Shown in pieces: positions 27,624-36,414 of a stretch of DNA of 64,000 bases. Made by a program: the position numbers and the translations under genes. Origin of the DNA: Cellulophaga fucicola (lineage in GTDB: Bacteria; Bacteroidota; Bacteroidia; Flavobacteriales; Flavobacteriaceae). Under the pieces are notes generated by a model. The model was not told the DNA's origin, did no database searches, and was given only the letters and a program-made list of their open reading frames with translations. Where the stretch lies: positions 992,001 through 1,056,000 of the forward strand of contig NZ_FPIY01000001.1 in the NCBI RefSeq assembly GCF_900119145.1, read 5' to 3'. Position 1 is the stretch's first letter. The number at the start of each line of letters is the position of its first letter.

Positions 27624-27662
27624 CATCTAAAAACTTGATTTTAAACATATAGTTTTTAGATG
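27624..27662. promoter_or_regulatory. 12-bp perfect inverted repeat between the response regulator and trkH
   Basis: CATCTAAAAACT (27624-27635) and AGTTTTTAGATG (27651-27662) with a 15-nt spacer. No T-tract follows, so a simple terminator is unlikely. It abuts a weak -7-like TGAACTTTG and ends 40 nt before the TTG start of trkH. An operator for the adjacent KdpE-like regulator, or a leader hairpin, is possible. Confidence 0.5.
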
Positions 27663-27702
27663 AACTTTGCAGTCTTAAATTTAAAATTAAACCTACTGCA
27701 AA

Positions 27703-29472
27703 TTGAGTTTTTTAAATAACTACATTAACTATTTTAAACAACTATACCGCATTGCATTTATTTGTAGTGTACTTGGGTTACTTCTATTTGTAATAGATTT
27801 TGGATACGATAAATCTTCACAATTACAGTACATTTTTAATATCTATTATTTTATAGTTATAGCATTAGGTATACTAGCCACAATACTGCGTTATATTAAA
27901 CGCCATAAAACTATAAAACTTGGTGTACTTATTTTTGATAGCCTAACCATACTTGTTACCCTTACTATTTTATATGCCCACTTTTTAGGAGAAGAAGCAC
28001 ACAAACATATTTCTTTTTTATATAATGACAATTGGGTTAAATTTGCCATTATACTAACCTTTATAAGAGAGTTTTCTGAACAGAACGTAAACTATAAGCG
28101 TACTGTATTTAATCCTGCACAGCTCTTTATAATTAGTTTTTTGGGGATTATTTTTATGGGTACATTATTACTAATGCTACCCAATGCAACCTACACTAGC
28201 ATTTCTTTTTTAGATGCTCTTTTTACAGCCACAAGTTCGGTTTGTGTTACGGGCTTAATTGTAGTAGATACAGGCAGTTATTTTACAACATTTGGGCAAT
28301 CTGTAATCTTATTTTTAATACAAGCTGGTGGTATTGGCATACTTACAGTGGCTAGTTATTTTAGTTATTTTTTTAAAGGTGGCGCTAGTTATGAGAACCA
28401 GCTCTCTTTAAGTGATATTACTGGCTCATCTAAGTTAGGAGAAGTCTTTTCTACCTTAAAACGTATTTTAATAATTACATTCTCCATAGAAATATTAGCC
28501 ACATTATTAATTTATACTAGTGTAGATAAATCTTTGTTTAGCTCTTTTTTTGAACGTTGCTTTTTCTCGCTATTTCATTCGGTTTCTGCATTTTGTAATG
28601 CTGGTTTTTCTACGCTACCAAATAGTCTTTATCAAACAGGATTTAAAAACAACTATATGCTTCACAGCATTCTAATGGGTTCTTTTATATTAGGAGGGTT
28701 AGGGTTTCCTATAGTTGTAAATCTAATTAAGTATTTAAAGTACTTTTTTGTTAGAAAACTGTTTTATTTATCGGGCAAAAAAGAAACTCATAAACCTTGG
28801 GTTTTAAACATAAATAGCCGTATTACCTTGGTTACTACAACAGCCCTAACTATTGTAGGTACAATTATTTTTTATAGTAACGAATACAACAATACACTAA
28901 AAGAACATAGCGGAATTGGAAAATTTGTAACAGCACTTTTTGGTGCTGCCACACCTAGAACGGCAGGCTTTAACACCATAGATATGTCTGCCTTAAACTT
29001 TTCTACCATAATGCTTATCTTTTTACTAATGTGGGTTGGTGCATCACCTGCTTCTACGGGTGGTGGTATAAAAACGAACACATTTGCCATTGCAACACTT
29101 AACTTTTTAAGTTTAGCAAAAGGAAAATCTAAAATAGAAGTATTTAGAAGAGAAATAGCTGAAGTATCTGTACGTAGAGCCTTTGCTGTTATCTCTTTAT
29201 CGCTTTTAGTTATAGGAACAGGAATAATTATGATTTCTATTTTTGATAATGATAAAAAGCTACTAGATATAGCTTTTGAGTGCTTTTCTGCATACAGTAC
29301 AGTAGGTTTAAGTCTTGGTATTACAGCCAAGTTAAGTGCTGCAAGTAAGGTTGTTATTATTGGTATTATGTTTATTGGTAGAGTAAGTATGCTTACACTC
29401 CTTATTGCATTGGTTAAAAAAACCAAACAAAGAAATTACAAATACCCAACTGAAGAATTGACTATAAATTAA
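27703..29472 (+). CDS. trkH: TrkH/KtrB family potassium uptake channel subunit
   Basis: A 589-residue protein starting at TTG (an in-frame stop lies 5 codons upstream and no ATG is near). The C-terminal 450 residues are a TrkH/KtrB channel with four pore segments whose filter-like motifs are TSSVCVTGL, FCNAGFST, ATPRTAGFNT and AYSTVGLSLG. The first 125 residues add about three to four membrane helices with a basic RYIKRHKTIK stretch before the canonical start, longer than E. coli TrkH or KtrB. It moves K+ (perhaps with Na+) across the inner membrane. The partner TrkA gene follows after 6 nt. Confidence 0.92.
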   Translation: MSFLNNYINYFKQLYRIAFICSVLGLLLFVIDFGYDKSSQLQYIFNIYYFIVIALGILATILRYIKRHKTIKLGVLIFDSLTILVTLTILYAHFLGEEAHKHISFLYNDNWVKFAIILTFIREFSEQNVNYKRTVFNPAQLFIISFLGIIFMGTLLLMLPNATYTSISFLDALFTATSSVCVTGLIVVDTGSYFTTFGQSVILFLIQAGGIGILTVASYFSYFFKGGASYENQLSLSDITGSSKLGEVFSTLKRILIITFSIEILATLLIYTSVDKSLFSSFFERCFFSLFHSVSAFCNAGFSTLPNSLYQTGFKNNYMLHSILMGSFILGGLGFPIVVNLIKYLKYFFVRKLFYLSGKKETHKPWVLNINSRITLVTTTALTIVGTIIFYSNEYNNTLKEHSGIGKFVTALFGAATPRTAGFNTIDMSALNFSTIMLIFLLMWVGASPASTGGGIKTNTFAIATLNFLSLAKGKSKIEVFRREIAEVSVRRAFAVISLSLLVIGTGIIMISIFDNDKKLLDIAFECFSAYSTVGLSLGITAKLSAASKVVIIGIMFIGRVSMLTLLIALVKKTKQRNYKYPTEELTIN

Positions 29473-29478
29473 AATAAG

Positions 29479-30159
29479 ATGAAATATATAATTGTAGGCT
29501 TAGGAAGTTTTGGCTCGTCTTTAGCCATAAAATTAACAGAAAAAGGTAACGAGGTTATTGGTATAGATACCAATATGGGTCGTGTAGATATGTACAAAGA
29601 ACGTATCTCTCATTGCATTTGTATGGATGCTACAGATGAGCATACAGTATCTGGTTTACCTCTAAAAGATACAGATTTGGTTGTTGTTGCAATTGGCGAA
29701 AACAAAGGTGCTAATATTATGGCTACTGCCTTATTTAAAAACTTGCAAGTAAAACGATTAATAAGCAGAGCTATAGACTCTTTACACGAAAAAGTTTTAC
29801 ACGCTATTGGTATTGATGAAATTGTACATCCTGAAGAAGAATCTGCCGAGAGGTGGGCTAAAAAACTATGTTTAAAAGGGGTTTTAAACTCTTTTGAGCT
29901 TAATGATGACTTTAGTATTGTAGAAGCTGTATTACCTCCAGAATTTGATGGCAAAACAATTAGAGAAATAAATATTAGAGAAAATTATAATTTAATTGTT
30001 TTAACTACAATTTCTAACAAAGAAGTAAAAAGTATTATAGGTAAAACTAGAAATATTACAAAAGTAAAAGGTGTTGCTAATCCAGATAACACACTCTACT
30101 TAGATGATATTTTAGTCATTTACGGCAGCAACAAAGACATAAAACGATTTTTGAATTAA
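29479..30159 (+). CDS. trkA: TrkA/KtrA regulatory RCK protein
   Basis: A 226-residue single-RCK protein: a Rossmann TrkA_N domain (about residues 1-120) with GLGSFGSSLA nucleotide-binding loop and GIDTNMGRVDM, and a TrkA_C domain (about 140-226). Its one-unit size is like KtrA, in contrast to the double RCK of E. coli TrkA. KtrA forms a ring that gates KtrB in response to ATP/ADP. It follows trkH by 6 nt and ends at the base next to the stop of the convergent beta-barrel gene. Confidence 0.93.
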   Translation: MKYIIVGLGSFGSSLAIKLTEKGNEVIGIDTNMGRVDMYKERISHCICMDATDEHTVSGLPLKDTDLVVVAIGENKGANIMATALFKNLQVKRLISRAIDSLHEKVLHAIGIDEIVHPEEESAERWAKKLCLKGVLNSFELNDDFSIVEAVLPPEFDGKTIREINIRENYNLIVLTTISNKEVKSIIGKTRNITKVKGVANPDNTLYLDDILVIYGSNKDIKRFLN

Positions 30160-31041
30160 CTACTTTTTTATGCGTAATCCCGTGCCAAAATAAACAGTAT
30201 TCTTTTTATCTACAGTAGATACCTTATCGTTGTTTTTATCTCTTAGTTCTGCAGACTCCATAAGTACGCCAGAAAAGTTACAAAAAAACTCTAAATGTTC
30301 TTTAATCTTATACTCGTATCGTAAACCTCCTAGAATAAGTGAAACATTAATTTTCTTAGCTAAATCTTCTTCATTATTAACTGGTAAACCTTCTTGTATA
30401 TTGGCAGTAAAACCATCTAATTCTGTCACCAATTTTAATCTAGATTTTTTAGAAATATGATATTGTAAATTAGACTTTGGGACTCCTAAATTATAAGACC
30501 ACTTTGGGTGAAACTTACGGTAATAACTTATAAACGGTAGCGGAAAAGAAATACCCCTGTTTTGCGAATAAGAGACTCCAACTATTAAACGGTAGGGTTT
30601 GTCTATTGTAGTATCGTCTCGTTTATCATTAATAAATACTACATCTCCTGCAAAAACAGCATCTTCAAAAGTAATTTTACTACCTAAATTAGAACTAAAA
30701 CCCGGTGTAAAACGTACTCCCAAACGCCAATCGTTTTTTAGTTTTTTTATATATGCCAGATTAAACTCTAGCATTTGAAAATCCTGAATAATATCTGTAT
30801 TAAATTTTACTATATCAGAATCAAAAGACATTTCTATATTACTATAATCTAATCCTAATAGTAAATAATTGCTGTTTTTTAGCTCTATTGGATAATTAAC
30901 AGCTGCACGAATACGACTATAACCAAAATTAGAGCTTCCTCTTGGTAGTAATTTATATTCTACTCTTGCAAAATCGGAAATCTGTGCAGACACGGTTACA
31001 AAACATAATAACATTACAAACAACAGACTTTTATTCCTCAT
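30160..31041 (-). CDS. outer membrane beta-barrel protein, DUF6268-like
   Basis: A 293-residue protein with a signal peptide (to about residue 19, VSAQ) and alternating hydrophobic beta-strand pattern throughout (for example YLLLGLDYSNIEM, WRLGVRFTPGFSS, LGGLRYEYKIKEHLEFFCNFSG) up to a C-terminal VYFGTGLRIKK. The first line, DFARVEYKLLPRG, is typical of DUF6268 proteins. It probably sits in the outer membrane; its substrate is unknown. Stop codons of this gene and trkA abut on opposite strands with no terminator between them. Confidence 0.75.
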   Translation of the reverse strand: MRNKSLLFVMLLCFVTVSAQISDFARVEYKLLPRGSSNFGYSRIRAAVNYPIELKNSNYLLLGLDYSNIEMSFDSDIVKFNTDIIQDFQMLEFNLAYIKKLKNDWRLGVRFTPGFSSNLGSKITFEDAVFAGDVVFINDKRDDTTIDKPYRLIVGVSYSQNRGISFPLPFISYYRKFHPKWSYNLGVPKSNLQYHISKKSRLKLVTELDGFTANIQEGLPVNNEEDLAKKINVSLILGGLRYEYKIKEHLEFFCNFSGVLMESAELRDKNNDKVSTVDKKNTVYFGTGLRIKK

Positions 31042-31208
31042 TCAAATTAATTAAATTACTACTAAGATCTATAAAACCTTACAAAGTTATCAATAATAAA
31101 TGATTAAGTATGTTTGTATTTACAACTGATTACTTATTAAAAGCAACATTTTAACAAATTCTATAACAATAACTACGCAAGTTTATAGAAAAGATAAAAA
31201 CAAGAGTC

Positions 31209-31841
31209 TTACATAAAGTAATTACCAAACATTAAATGACAAGCAATAAACCCTATAACAGCTAAAATAATTCCAATTAGGAATACGTGAAAAGAAGCTC
31301 TAAGCAATTTAAATTTTCTATCAATGGTTTTCCCTAAATGATAGGTATCTTTAGCAATAGCTTTGTAAAGATCGTCTCCCTTGTACATTAAACTAGTAAG
31401 TTCCTCTGTATATTGCTCCTCTTCCATTGTATTAAAATTTCCGTAGAATAATAAATTATTGGTATTCTTATTTCCGTGTGTAAGCTCTGGTCTTGTTGCA
31501 AATACAGCATACCCAATAGAAATTAAGTTTGTAAATAACATAATACTTGCCGGAAATATAAGATGAGGGTCTTTATCTAACTGGCTAAGTACAGTACCTA
31601 AAATTATAGAAAGAATAAGTGCGTTAATAGAAATAAGAATATTAGATTTTCTATCAATCATTGTGTTTAAAGTGTACTGATTTTTAGACACCAAACGAAA
31701 CAATGTTTCTGCACCACGTTCAGAACGTGGCTCTACTTTTAAAAGCTTTTTCTTAAGCTCTTTTAATTTTTCTTTATCAATCCCTAACTCTTTAATTAGT
31801 TCTTTATCTATACGTTTATCCTCTTTCTTAGTATCAGTCAT
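31209..31841 (-). CDS. orphan Pycsar effector-like (PycTM, DUF5706) membrane protein
   Basis: A 210-residue protein. A charged helical N-terminus (about residues 5-45) is followed by the motif Q..LNTMIDRKSNILISINALILSIILG, the recognisable first membrane helix of the PycTM/DUF5706 family, then a second helix (about 93-115) and a third near the C-terminus (about 183-205). In Pycsar anti-phage systems such proteins permeabilise the membrane on binding cCMP or cUMP. There is no nucleotidyl cyclase in the window, so this looks like an orphan or housekeeping relative. It lies 6 nt after the NAD(P)HX epimerase gene. Confidence 0.78.
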   Translation of the reverse strand: MTDTKKEDKRIDKELIKELGIDKEKLKELKKKLLKVEPRSERGAETLFRLVSKNQYTLNTMIDRKSNILISINALILSIILGTVLSQLDKDPHLIFPASIMLFTNLISIGYAVFATRPELTHGNKNTNNLLFYGNFNTMEEEQYTEELTSLMYKGDDLYKAIAKDTYHLGKTIDRKFKLLRASFHVFLIGIILAVIGFIACHLMFGNYFM

Positions 31842-31847
31842 TTTTAT

Positions 31848-32501
31848 TTATAAAGCTATTAATTGGTCTTTTAAAAAATCTGGCATTTTTATATTAAAAT
31901 GGTCATAAACCGACTTTGGAATTCCTAAATCTGCTACAAACACTTCTACTGCACTTGGTAATTTTTCTAATATAGTTTTAGGAGCTGCCAAAGTCATTAC
32001 TTGGTTTGCTTTAAATCCTGTAAGTTTACCATCTTTAGAAATACCCACAGGAATATCTAAAGAAATTTTAAAGGCTGATGATGCATTTGCTACTTCAATT
32101 TTATTAGTAAATACAGCTGATAATGGCAGTCTTTGAGAGAAACCCAAATAGGCATCTACCCAAATATCTGTTTTCTTTGGAATGCCTTCTTTTGCACCAA
32201 ACAATAACGCTCTTTCTAATTGTGCCTTGGGTAATTCTTTAGTGATAGAAACCGCTAAATCTAAATTAACATTAAAACCCCAAGCAGCAAGTCTACGCGC
32301 GGCTACTAATCCGCCACCTCCATTGTTTCCATTACCAACACCTATAGTAATAACTGAGCCTTTTGTTGCTTTTTTAGCCACTAGCCTAGCCAATTGTAAA
32401 CCTGCATTTTCCATCATTAGAGCAATAGACAAATTGTACTTTTCTAAAGCCCAATAATCCATTTCTTTAAAAGCATCCAAAGAAAGACTGCTTACTTGCA
32501 T
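31848..32501 (-). CDS. nnrE: NAD(P)H-hydrate epimerase, YjeF N-terminal domain
   Basis: A 217-residue protein of the YjeF_N fold: an N-terminal segment with MDYWALEKYNLSIALMMENAG, the glycine-rich GVGNGNNGGGGLVAARRL loop and SLDIPVGIS. It converts the R form of damaged NADHX/NADPHX to the S form for repair. The ADP/ATP-dependent dehydratase domain (YjeF_C), often fused, is absent here. It is the middle gene of a closely spaced minus-strand run (2 nt after the gene at 32504, 6 nt before the PycTM-like gene). Confidence 0.88.
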   Translation of the reverse strand: MQVSSLSLDAFKEMDYWALEKYNLSIALMMENAGLQLARLVAKKATKGSVITIGVGNGNNGGGGLVAARRLAAWGFNVNLDLAVSITKELPKAQLERALLFGAKEGIPKKTDIWVDAYLGFSQRLPLSAVFTNKIEVANASSAFKISLDIPVGISKDGKLTGFKANQVMTLAAPKTILEKLPSAVEVFVADLGIPKSVYDHFNIKMPDFLKDQLIAL

Positions 32502-32503
32502 AC

Positions 32504-33238
32504 TTATTTTTTATAGGTGTTTATAGCTTCAATAAAAAACTGAATCAATTCTGTTTTGCTTACTCCAGAAGCTGGTAAAACTGCTCCTTTAAAGCCTTCA
32601 TTTTTCCATTCACCTATAGAAAGTGCATCAAAATTTGAAGTATCTAATCCAGAATGACCTTTATATCCACTAATATAAAAATAATGCTCGTTAACCATAC
32701 TATCTGGCACAGCCAAACCAAAACCTATAGCTATATCCGCAGTTAAGCTGGCATAAGCTCCAGAATCAAAATGATGCGGCCAAATACGAACGGTTGATTC
32801 CAATTCTGTTTCTTTTAGTGTTTTCTCTATACTAATCTGCGCTAAAGTTCTTAACCCTGCTAATTTTTTTAATTCTGATGCTTCTAGTTTATAAGTAAAA
32901 GAATCTTCAATTGAATAAGGCAAATCGTAATGAAAACCATACGTATATTTCTTACCCAAAAAAGTCTCAGCAGAACTAACCAACCACTCTAATACTTGTG
33001 TATGTGTTTTACCATCTAACAAAAAAGAATCTTTCGTTTTAGCTGAAATCCATTCTAATGAAAACGTTTTATAATTTAAAACAAGTACATCTCCGTTTAC
33101 AGATAATGGGTGAGTTTCTAGTTGTTGTTTATCTACTAAAAAGCCAAGGTTTGTATGGCTATCATCATCCTTTTTATCAACAAAACTTATTCCTGCAGCA
33201 GCTAAATATTGTGCCGCTAAGTGCATCATTTTTTCCAT
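32504..33238 (-). CDS. protein of unknown function, paralog of 35070-35819
   Basis: A 244-residue soluble protein with no signal peptide. Its conserved core includes HLAAQYLAAAGISF, DDSHTNLGF, LETHPLS.NGDVL, the block VRIWPHHFDSGAYASL and VNEHYFYISGYK, and it ends with GEWKNEGFKGAVLP. The WPHHFD motif recalls DUF5996-type proteins, but I cannot confirm that. A close paralog lies on the far side of the Rieske/glutamate-synthase gene. This copy starts 12 nt after that gene and ends 2 nt before the epimerase gene, so all are likely in one transcript. Confidence 0.7.
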   Translation of the reverse strand: MEKMMHLAAQYLAAAGISFVDKKDDDSHTNLGFLVDKQQLETHPLSVNGDVLVLNYKTFSLEWISAKTKDSFLLDGKTHTQVLEWLVSSAETFLGKKYTYGFHYDLPYSIEDSFTYKLEASELKKLAGLRTLAQISIEKTLKETELESTVRIWPHHFDSGAYASLTADIAIGFGLAVPDSMVNEHYFYISGYKGHSGLDTSNFDALSIGEWKNEGFKGAVLPASGVSKTELIQFFIEAINTYKK

Positions 33239-33250
33239 TTTTGTATCTTT

Positions 33251-34864
33251 TTAGGCGTTAATACCAGCGTAGTTAATTCCTGTTAGTTTATGCATATCAT
33301 AATTAAAAGTAGATAAATCATCAAAGTTAAATTTAGAAACATCATCGTGACCACAGGCTCTTGCTACTACTTTTATTAAATTGTTTGTTGCATCAAAATA
33401 ATTGTGTAATTGCTTTGCCGAGGAGTCAATAATTAATCTACTACGTAACGATTCTTTTTGAGTGGCAATACCAACCGGACAGTTGTTACTACCGCAGGCA
33501 CGCATACCCAAACAACCAATTGCCTGTAAGGCAGAATTAGATACTGCAATGGCATCTGCGCCTAACATCATAGCTTTTGCAAAATCTTCAGCAATACGTA
33601 AACCTCCTGTTATCACTAAGGTTACATCCGTAGCGCCTACTTTATTTAAATATTTACGAGCTCTTGCTAAAGCCGGAATTGTTGGGATGTTTATGTTATC
33701 TCTTAAAATAGTTGGAGCAGAGCCGGTACCACCACCTCTACCATCTAAAATAATATAGTCTACGCCTACATCTAGTGCAAACTGTATGTCTTTTTCTATA
33801 TGACTTGCTGCAATTTTAAACCCTATTGGAATACCACCGGTACGTTCTCTTACTTGTGCTGCAAAATCTTTAAAATCTTCAACTCCGTGAAAATCTGGAA
33901 AAGTAGCAGGTGATATTGCTGTTTCACCCTCTTTTAAGCCTCTAACCTCTGCAATTTCTTTACTTACCTTAGAACCTGGTAAATGTCCGCCAGTTCCTGT
34001 TTTAGCTCCTTGTCCGCCTTTAAAATGAAACGCCTGCACATTGTCTAGCTTATCCCAAGAAAAACCAAATTTTGCTGATGCTAACTCATAAAAATACTTG
34101 CTATTGCTTTCTTGCTCCTGGGGTAACATACCGCCTTCTCCAGAACAAATGCCTGTACCAGCCAATTCTGCTCCTTTAGACAATGCTATTTTAGCTTCTC
34201 TAGATAATGCTCCAAAGCTCATATCACTAACAAATAAAGGGATATCTAAATGCAATGGTTTTTTAGCTTTAGGGCCAATAATTACTTTGGTTGCTACATT
34301 TTCTTCATCTAACAAAGGTCTACTTGCTAATTGTGCTGGTAAAAATTGAATATCGCTCCATTTTGGTAACGTATTTCTATCTACTCCCATAGAGGCCGAA
34401 AACCCGTGATGCCCTAAATTCTTTAACCCGTTGGTAGCTAATTCTTTTATATACCCAGTGTACGGTTCCGTTTCTTCTGGGTGTGTATCTGCGTAAGCGC
34501 CTAAATATGCATCTCTATTAAATGGTTGTGGACTATCTACCAAATAAGCATCTATCTCTGCCTCATCTACAAAAAGACTATCTCCTTCTATTTTTGTGGT
34601 AAACTTATGTAATACCTCAGCATTATTATACTCAGACACTCCAGTATCAACTCTATAATCCCAACCGTGAACACCACAAATAAGATTATGACCGTCTACG
34701 TGACCATCTGACATTAAAGCTCCTCTGTGCAGACATCTACCGTACAATACAGAAATATCGTCATCAAACTTTACTATTACTAAATCTAAACCATTGACTA
34801 AAGCGTGTTCTGGTTTTTTATTTTCTAAAGAGTTTACTTGGGCAATTGCAATTGGTTTTTTCAT
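33251..34864 (-). CDS. Rieske [2Fe-2S]/FMN-binding glutamate synthase-like fusion protein
   Basis: A 537-residue protein. An N-terminal Rieske domain (about residues 1-105) has the cluster ligands C44-x-H46 and C63-x2-H66. From about residue 130 to 510 there is a glutamate synthase FMN domain (Glu_synthase): LFVSDMSFGALSREAK, SGEGGMLP, FKGGQGAKTGTGGHLPG, DYIILDGRGGGTGSAP, and a Cys-rich iron-sulfur motif GCLGMRACGSNNCPVGIAT. The glutaminase domain is absent. Such proteins transfer electrons to or from FMN; the substrate of the Rieske-fused form is not known to me. It sits between the two paralogous unknown genes. Confidence 0.85.
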   Translation of the reverse strand: MKKPIAIAQVNSLENKKPEHALVNGLDLVIVKFDDDISVLYGRCLHRGALMSDGHVDGHNLICGVHGWDYRVDTGVSEYNNAEVLHKFTTKIEGDSLFVDEAEIDAYLVDSPQPFNRDAYLGAYADTHPEETEPYTGYIKELATNGLKNLGHHGFSASMGVDRNTLPKWSDIQFLPAQLASRPLLDEENVATKVIIGPKAKKPLHLDIPLFVSDMSFGALSREAKIALSKGAELAGTGICSGEGGMLPQEQESNSKYFYELASAKFGFSWDKLDNVQAFHFKGGQGAKTGTGGHLPGSKVSKEIAEVRGLKEGETAISPATFPDFHGVEDFKDFAAQVRERTGGIPIGFKIAASHIEKDIQFALDVGVDYIILDGRGGGTGSAPTILRDNINIPTIPALARARKYLNKVGATDVTLVITGGLRIAEDFAKAMMLGADAIAVSNSALQAIGCLGMRACGSNNCPVGIATQKESLRSRLIIDSSAKQLHNYFDATNNLIKVVARACGHDDVSKFNFDDLSTFNYDMHKLTGINYAGINA

Positions 34865-34993
34865 AGAATATGTGGTTGTGGCTGTTATTAGTGGTTATTC
34901 TTATATTGCTTAAATTACAAAAAGGATATAATATTGGACGAATAAATGATAGAAGCCTTTCAATACTAAAAAAACAAATCTTACATAAATAAC

Positions 34994-35019
34994 AAAAGCA
35001 CCGCTTATGCGATGCTTTT
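34994..35019 (-). terminator. intrinsic terminator-like hairpin
   Basis: AAAAGCACCGC / GCGATGCTTTT around a TTAT loop; in minus-strand RNA the odd pair becomes a U-G wobble. It lies just past the stop of the gene at 35070. The remaining 200 nt between the flanking genes hold nothing else I can identify. Confidence 0.6.
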
Positions 35020-35069
35020 ACTATTGAATAACCATTATAATAACTTTTTATTTAGCTATAAAAAACAAC

Positions 35070-35819
35070 TTAAGACAGTTCACCAACCTTCGCATATTCC
35101 TTAACAACACTAGTAAAAAACTGTATTGCTTTGTCTTTCTCTACCTTTTTTACAGGTAATACAGCTCCTTTAAAACCATTGTTTTTCCACTCACCTTCTG
35201 TAAGTATCTCCATATTAATTGTTTCTACGCTTTTACCTTCTTTATACCCACTTATATAAAAATAATGCTCATTAACAACTTCATCTGGTATAGCCATACC
35301 TAGTCCTAAATCTAACTTACTATTTAAACTAGCATATGCACCAGTATCAAAATGATGTGGCCAAACCCGAACCTCTGACTTTAAGTTTAACTCTTTTAGA
35401 GTCTCTAATATTGTAGATTGTGCTACTGTTCTTAAAGAAGCTAATTCGCTTAATTCTGATATATTTAATTCGTAAATAAAAGAATCATCTATAAGATTCG
35501 GTAAAGCGTAATGAAATTGATATTTGTATTCTTTACCTAAAAAAATCTTAGCGGAATTATGCAACCACTCTAATGCTTGTAAATGTGTTTTATCTTCTAG
35601 AAAAAAAGAAGCACTAAATTTAGGTGAACTCCAATCTAGAGAAAACGTATTATAATTTAAACAAAGTACATCTCCGTTCGTGGATAAAGGATGTGTTTCT
35701 AATTGTTGATTTCTTACTGAAAAGCCAAGGTTAGTGTGACTATCATCTGCCTTTTTTTCAATAAAACTTATTCCTGCAGCAGCTAAATATTGTGCTGCAA
35801 AATGCATTATTTCTGTCAT
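35070..35819 (-). CDS. protein of unknown function, paralog of 32504-33238
   Basis: A 249-residue soluble protein sharing the whole layout of its paralog: HFAAQYLAAAGISF, DDSHTNLGF, LETHPLSTNGDVL, VRVWPHHFDTGAYASL, VNEHYFYISGYKEG and GEWKNNGFKGAVLP. It ends with a short extra tail. It has its own terminator-like hairpin at 34994, so it is probably transcribed apart from the Rieske fusion gene 206 nt downstream. Having both copies on either side of that enzyme suggests a linked but unknown role. No membrane or export signal is seen. Confidence 0.7.
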   Translation of the reverse strand: MTEIMHFAAQYLAAAGISFIEKKADDSHTNLGFSVRNQQLETHPLSTNGDVLCLNYNTFSLDWSSPKFSASFFLEDKTHLQALEWLHNSAKIFLGKEYKYQFHYALPNLIDDSFIYELNISELSELASLRTVAQSTILETLKELNLKSEVRVWPHHFDTGAYASLNSKLDLGLGMAIPDEVVNEHYFYISGYKEGKSVETINMEILTEGEWKNNGFKGAVLPVKKVEKDKAIQFFTSVVKEYAKVGELS

Positions 35820-35981
35820 TTTTTATAGTTTTAGGCATTAACAAACAAAGAGCTAAACTCTATTGCATTGCAGGCTATACAAAACCTATCGCTCTATAAT
35901 TCAATAAATTATACTCTTTTAAAGATACTCAATTTAATTTTTAACCTCAACTATATTCTTATTACATCCCTACATAAACTA

Positions 35982-36341
35982 CTATTTTAATAGTTCTTTT
36001 GCATTAATTGCTTTGGTATAATTAGCTTTTATAGTAGGGTGACTGTTAAAAAACTTTTTGCTGTTTTTACGCTTTAAAGTAACCTCTACATTACCATCTG
36101 AGTTTGTATTAACAGCTGTAACCACAACAGTTAAATTTTTTAAACTCTTATAGTTTGCTAAACCTCCACTTTTTATAATAAAGTTTTTTCTTGGTAAGAC
36201 TAAATGTTGATAGTTTGCTGCAGAAGCTGCTCCTATTTTAAGTTCTGTACCTATTTTAATTTCAGAATTTAAAGGTGCTGTATTTGCGTGTAAAACAACT
36301 GCTAAACACAAGCTCATTACTAGTGATATAATTTTTTTCAT
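35982..36341 (-). CDS. small secreted protein of unknown function
   Basis: A 119-residue protein with a clear signal peptide (MKKIISLVMSLCLAVVLHANT, cleavage about residue 20). The mature part is basic and beta-rich, with a repeated ANYQHL / ANYKSL element around residues 42-67. I know no function. It is likely a single-gene unit, bounded by 163 nt upstream and separated from the T9SS operon by a hairpin terminator at 36415-36443. Confidence 0.6.
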   Translation of the reverse strand: MKKIISLVMSLCLAVVLHANTAPLNSEIKIGTELKIGAASAANYQHLVLPRKNFIIKSGGLANYKSLKNLTVVVTAVNTNSDGNVEVTLKRKNSKKFFNSHPTIKANYTKAINAKELLK

Positions 36342-36414
36342 CTTTGTAAAATTTATCTTTCAAAATAATAAATTATGCACTAAAAGGCTACCATTTTATA
36401 TTTACTTTAACATA

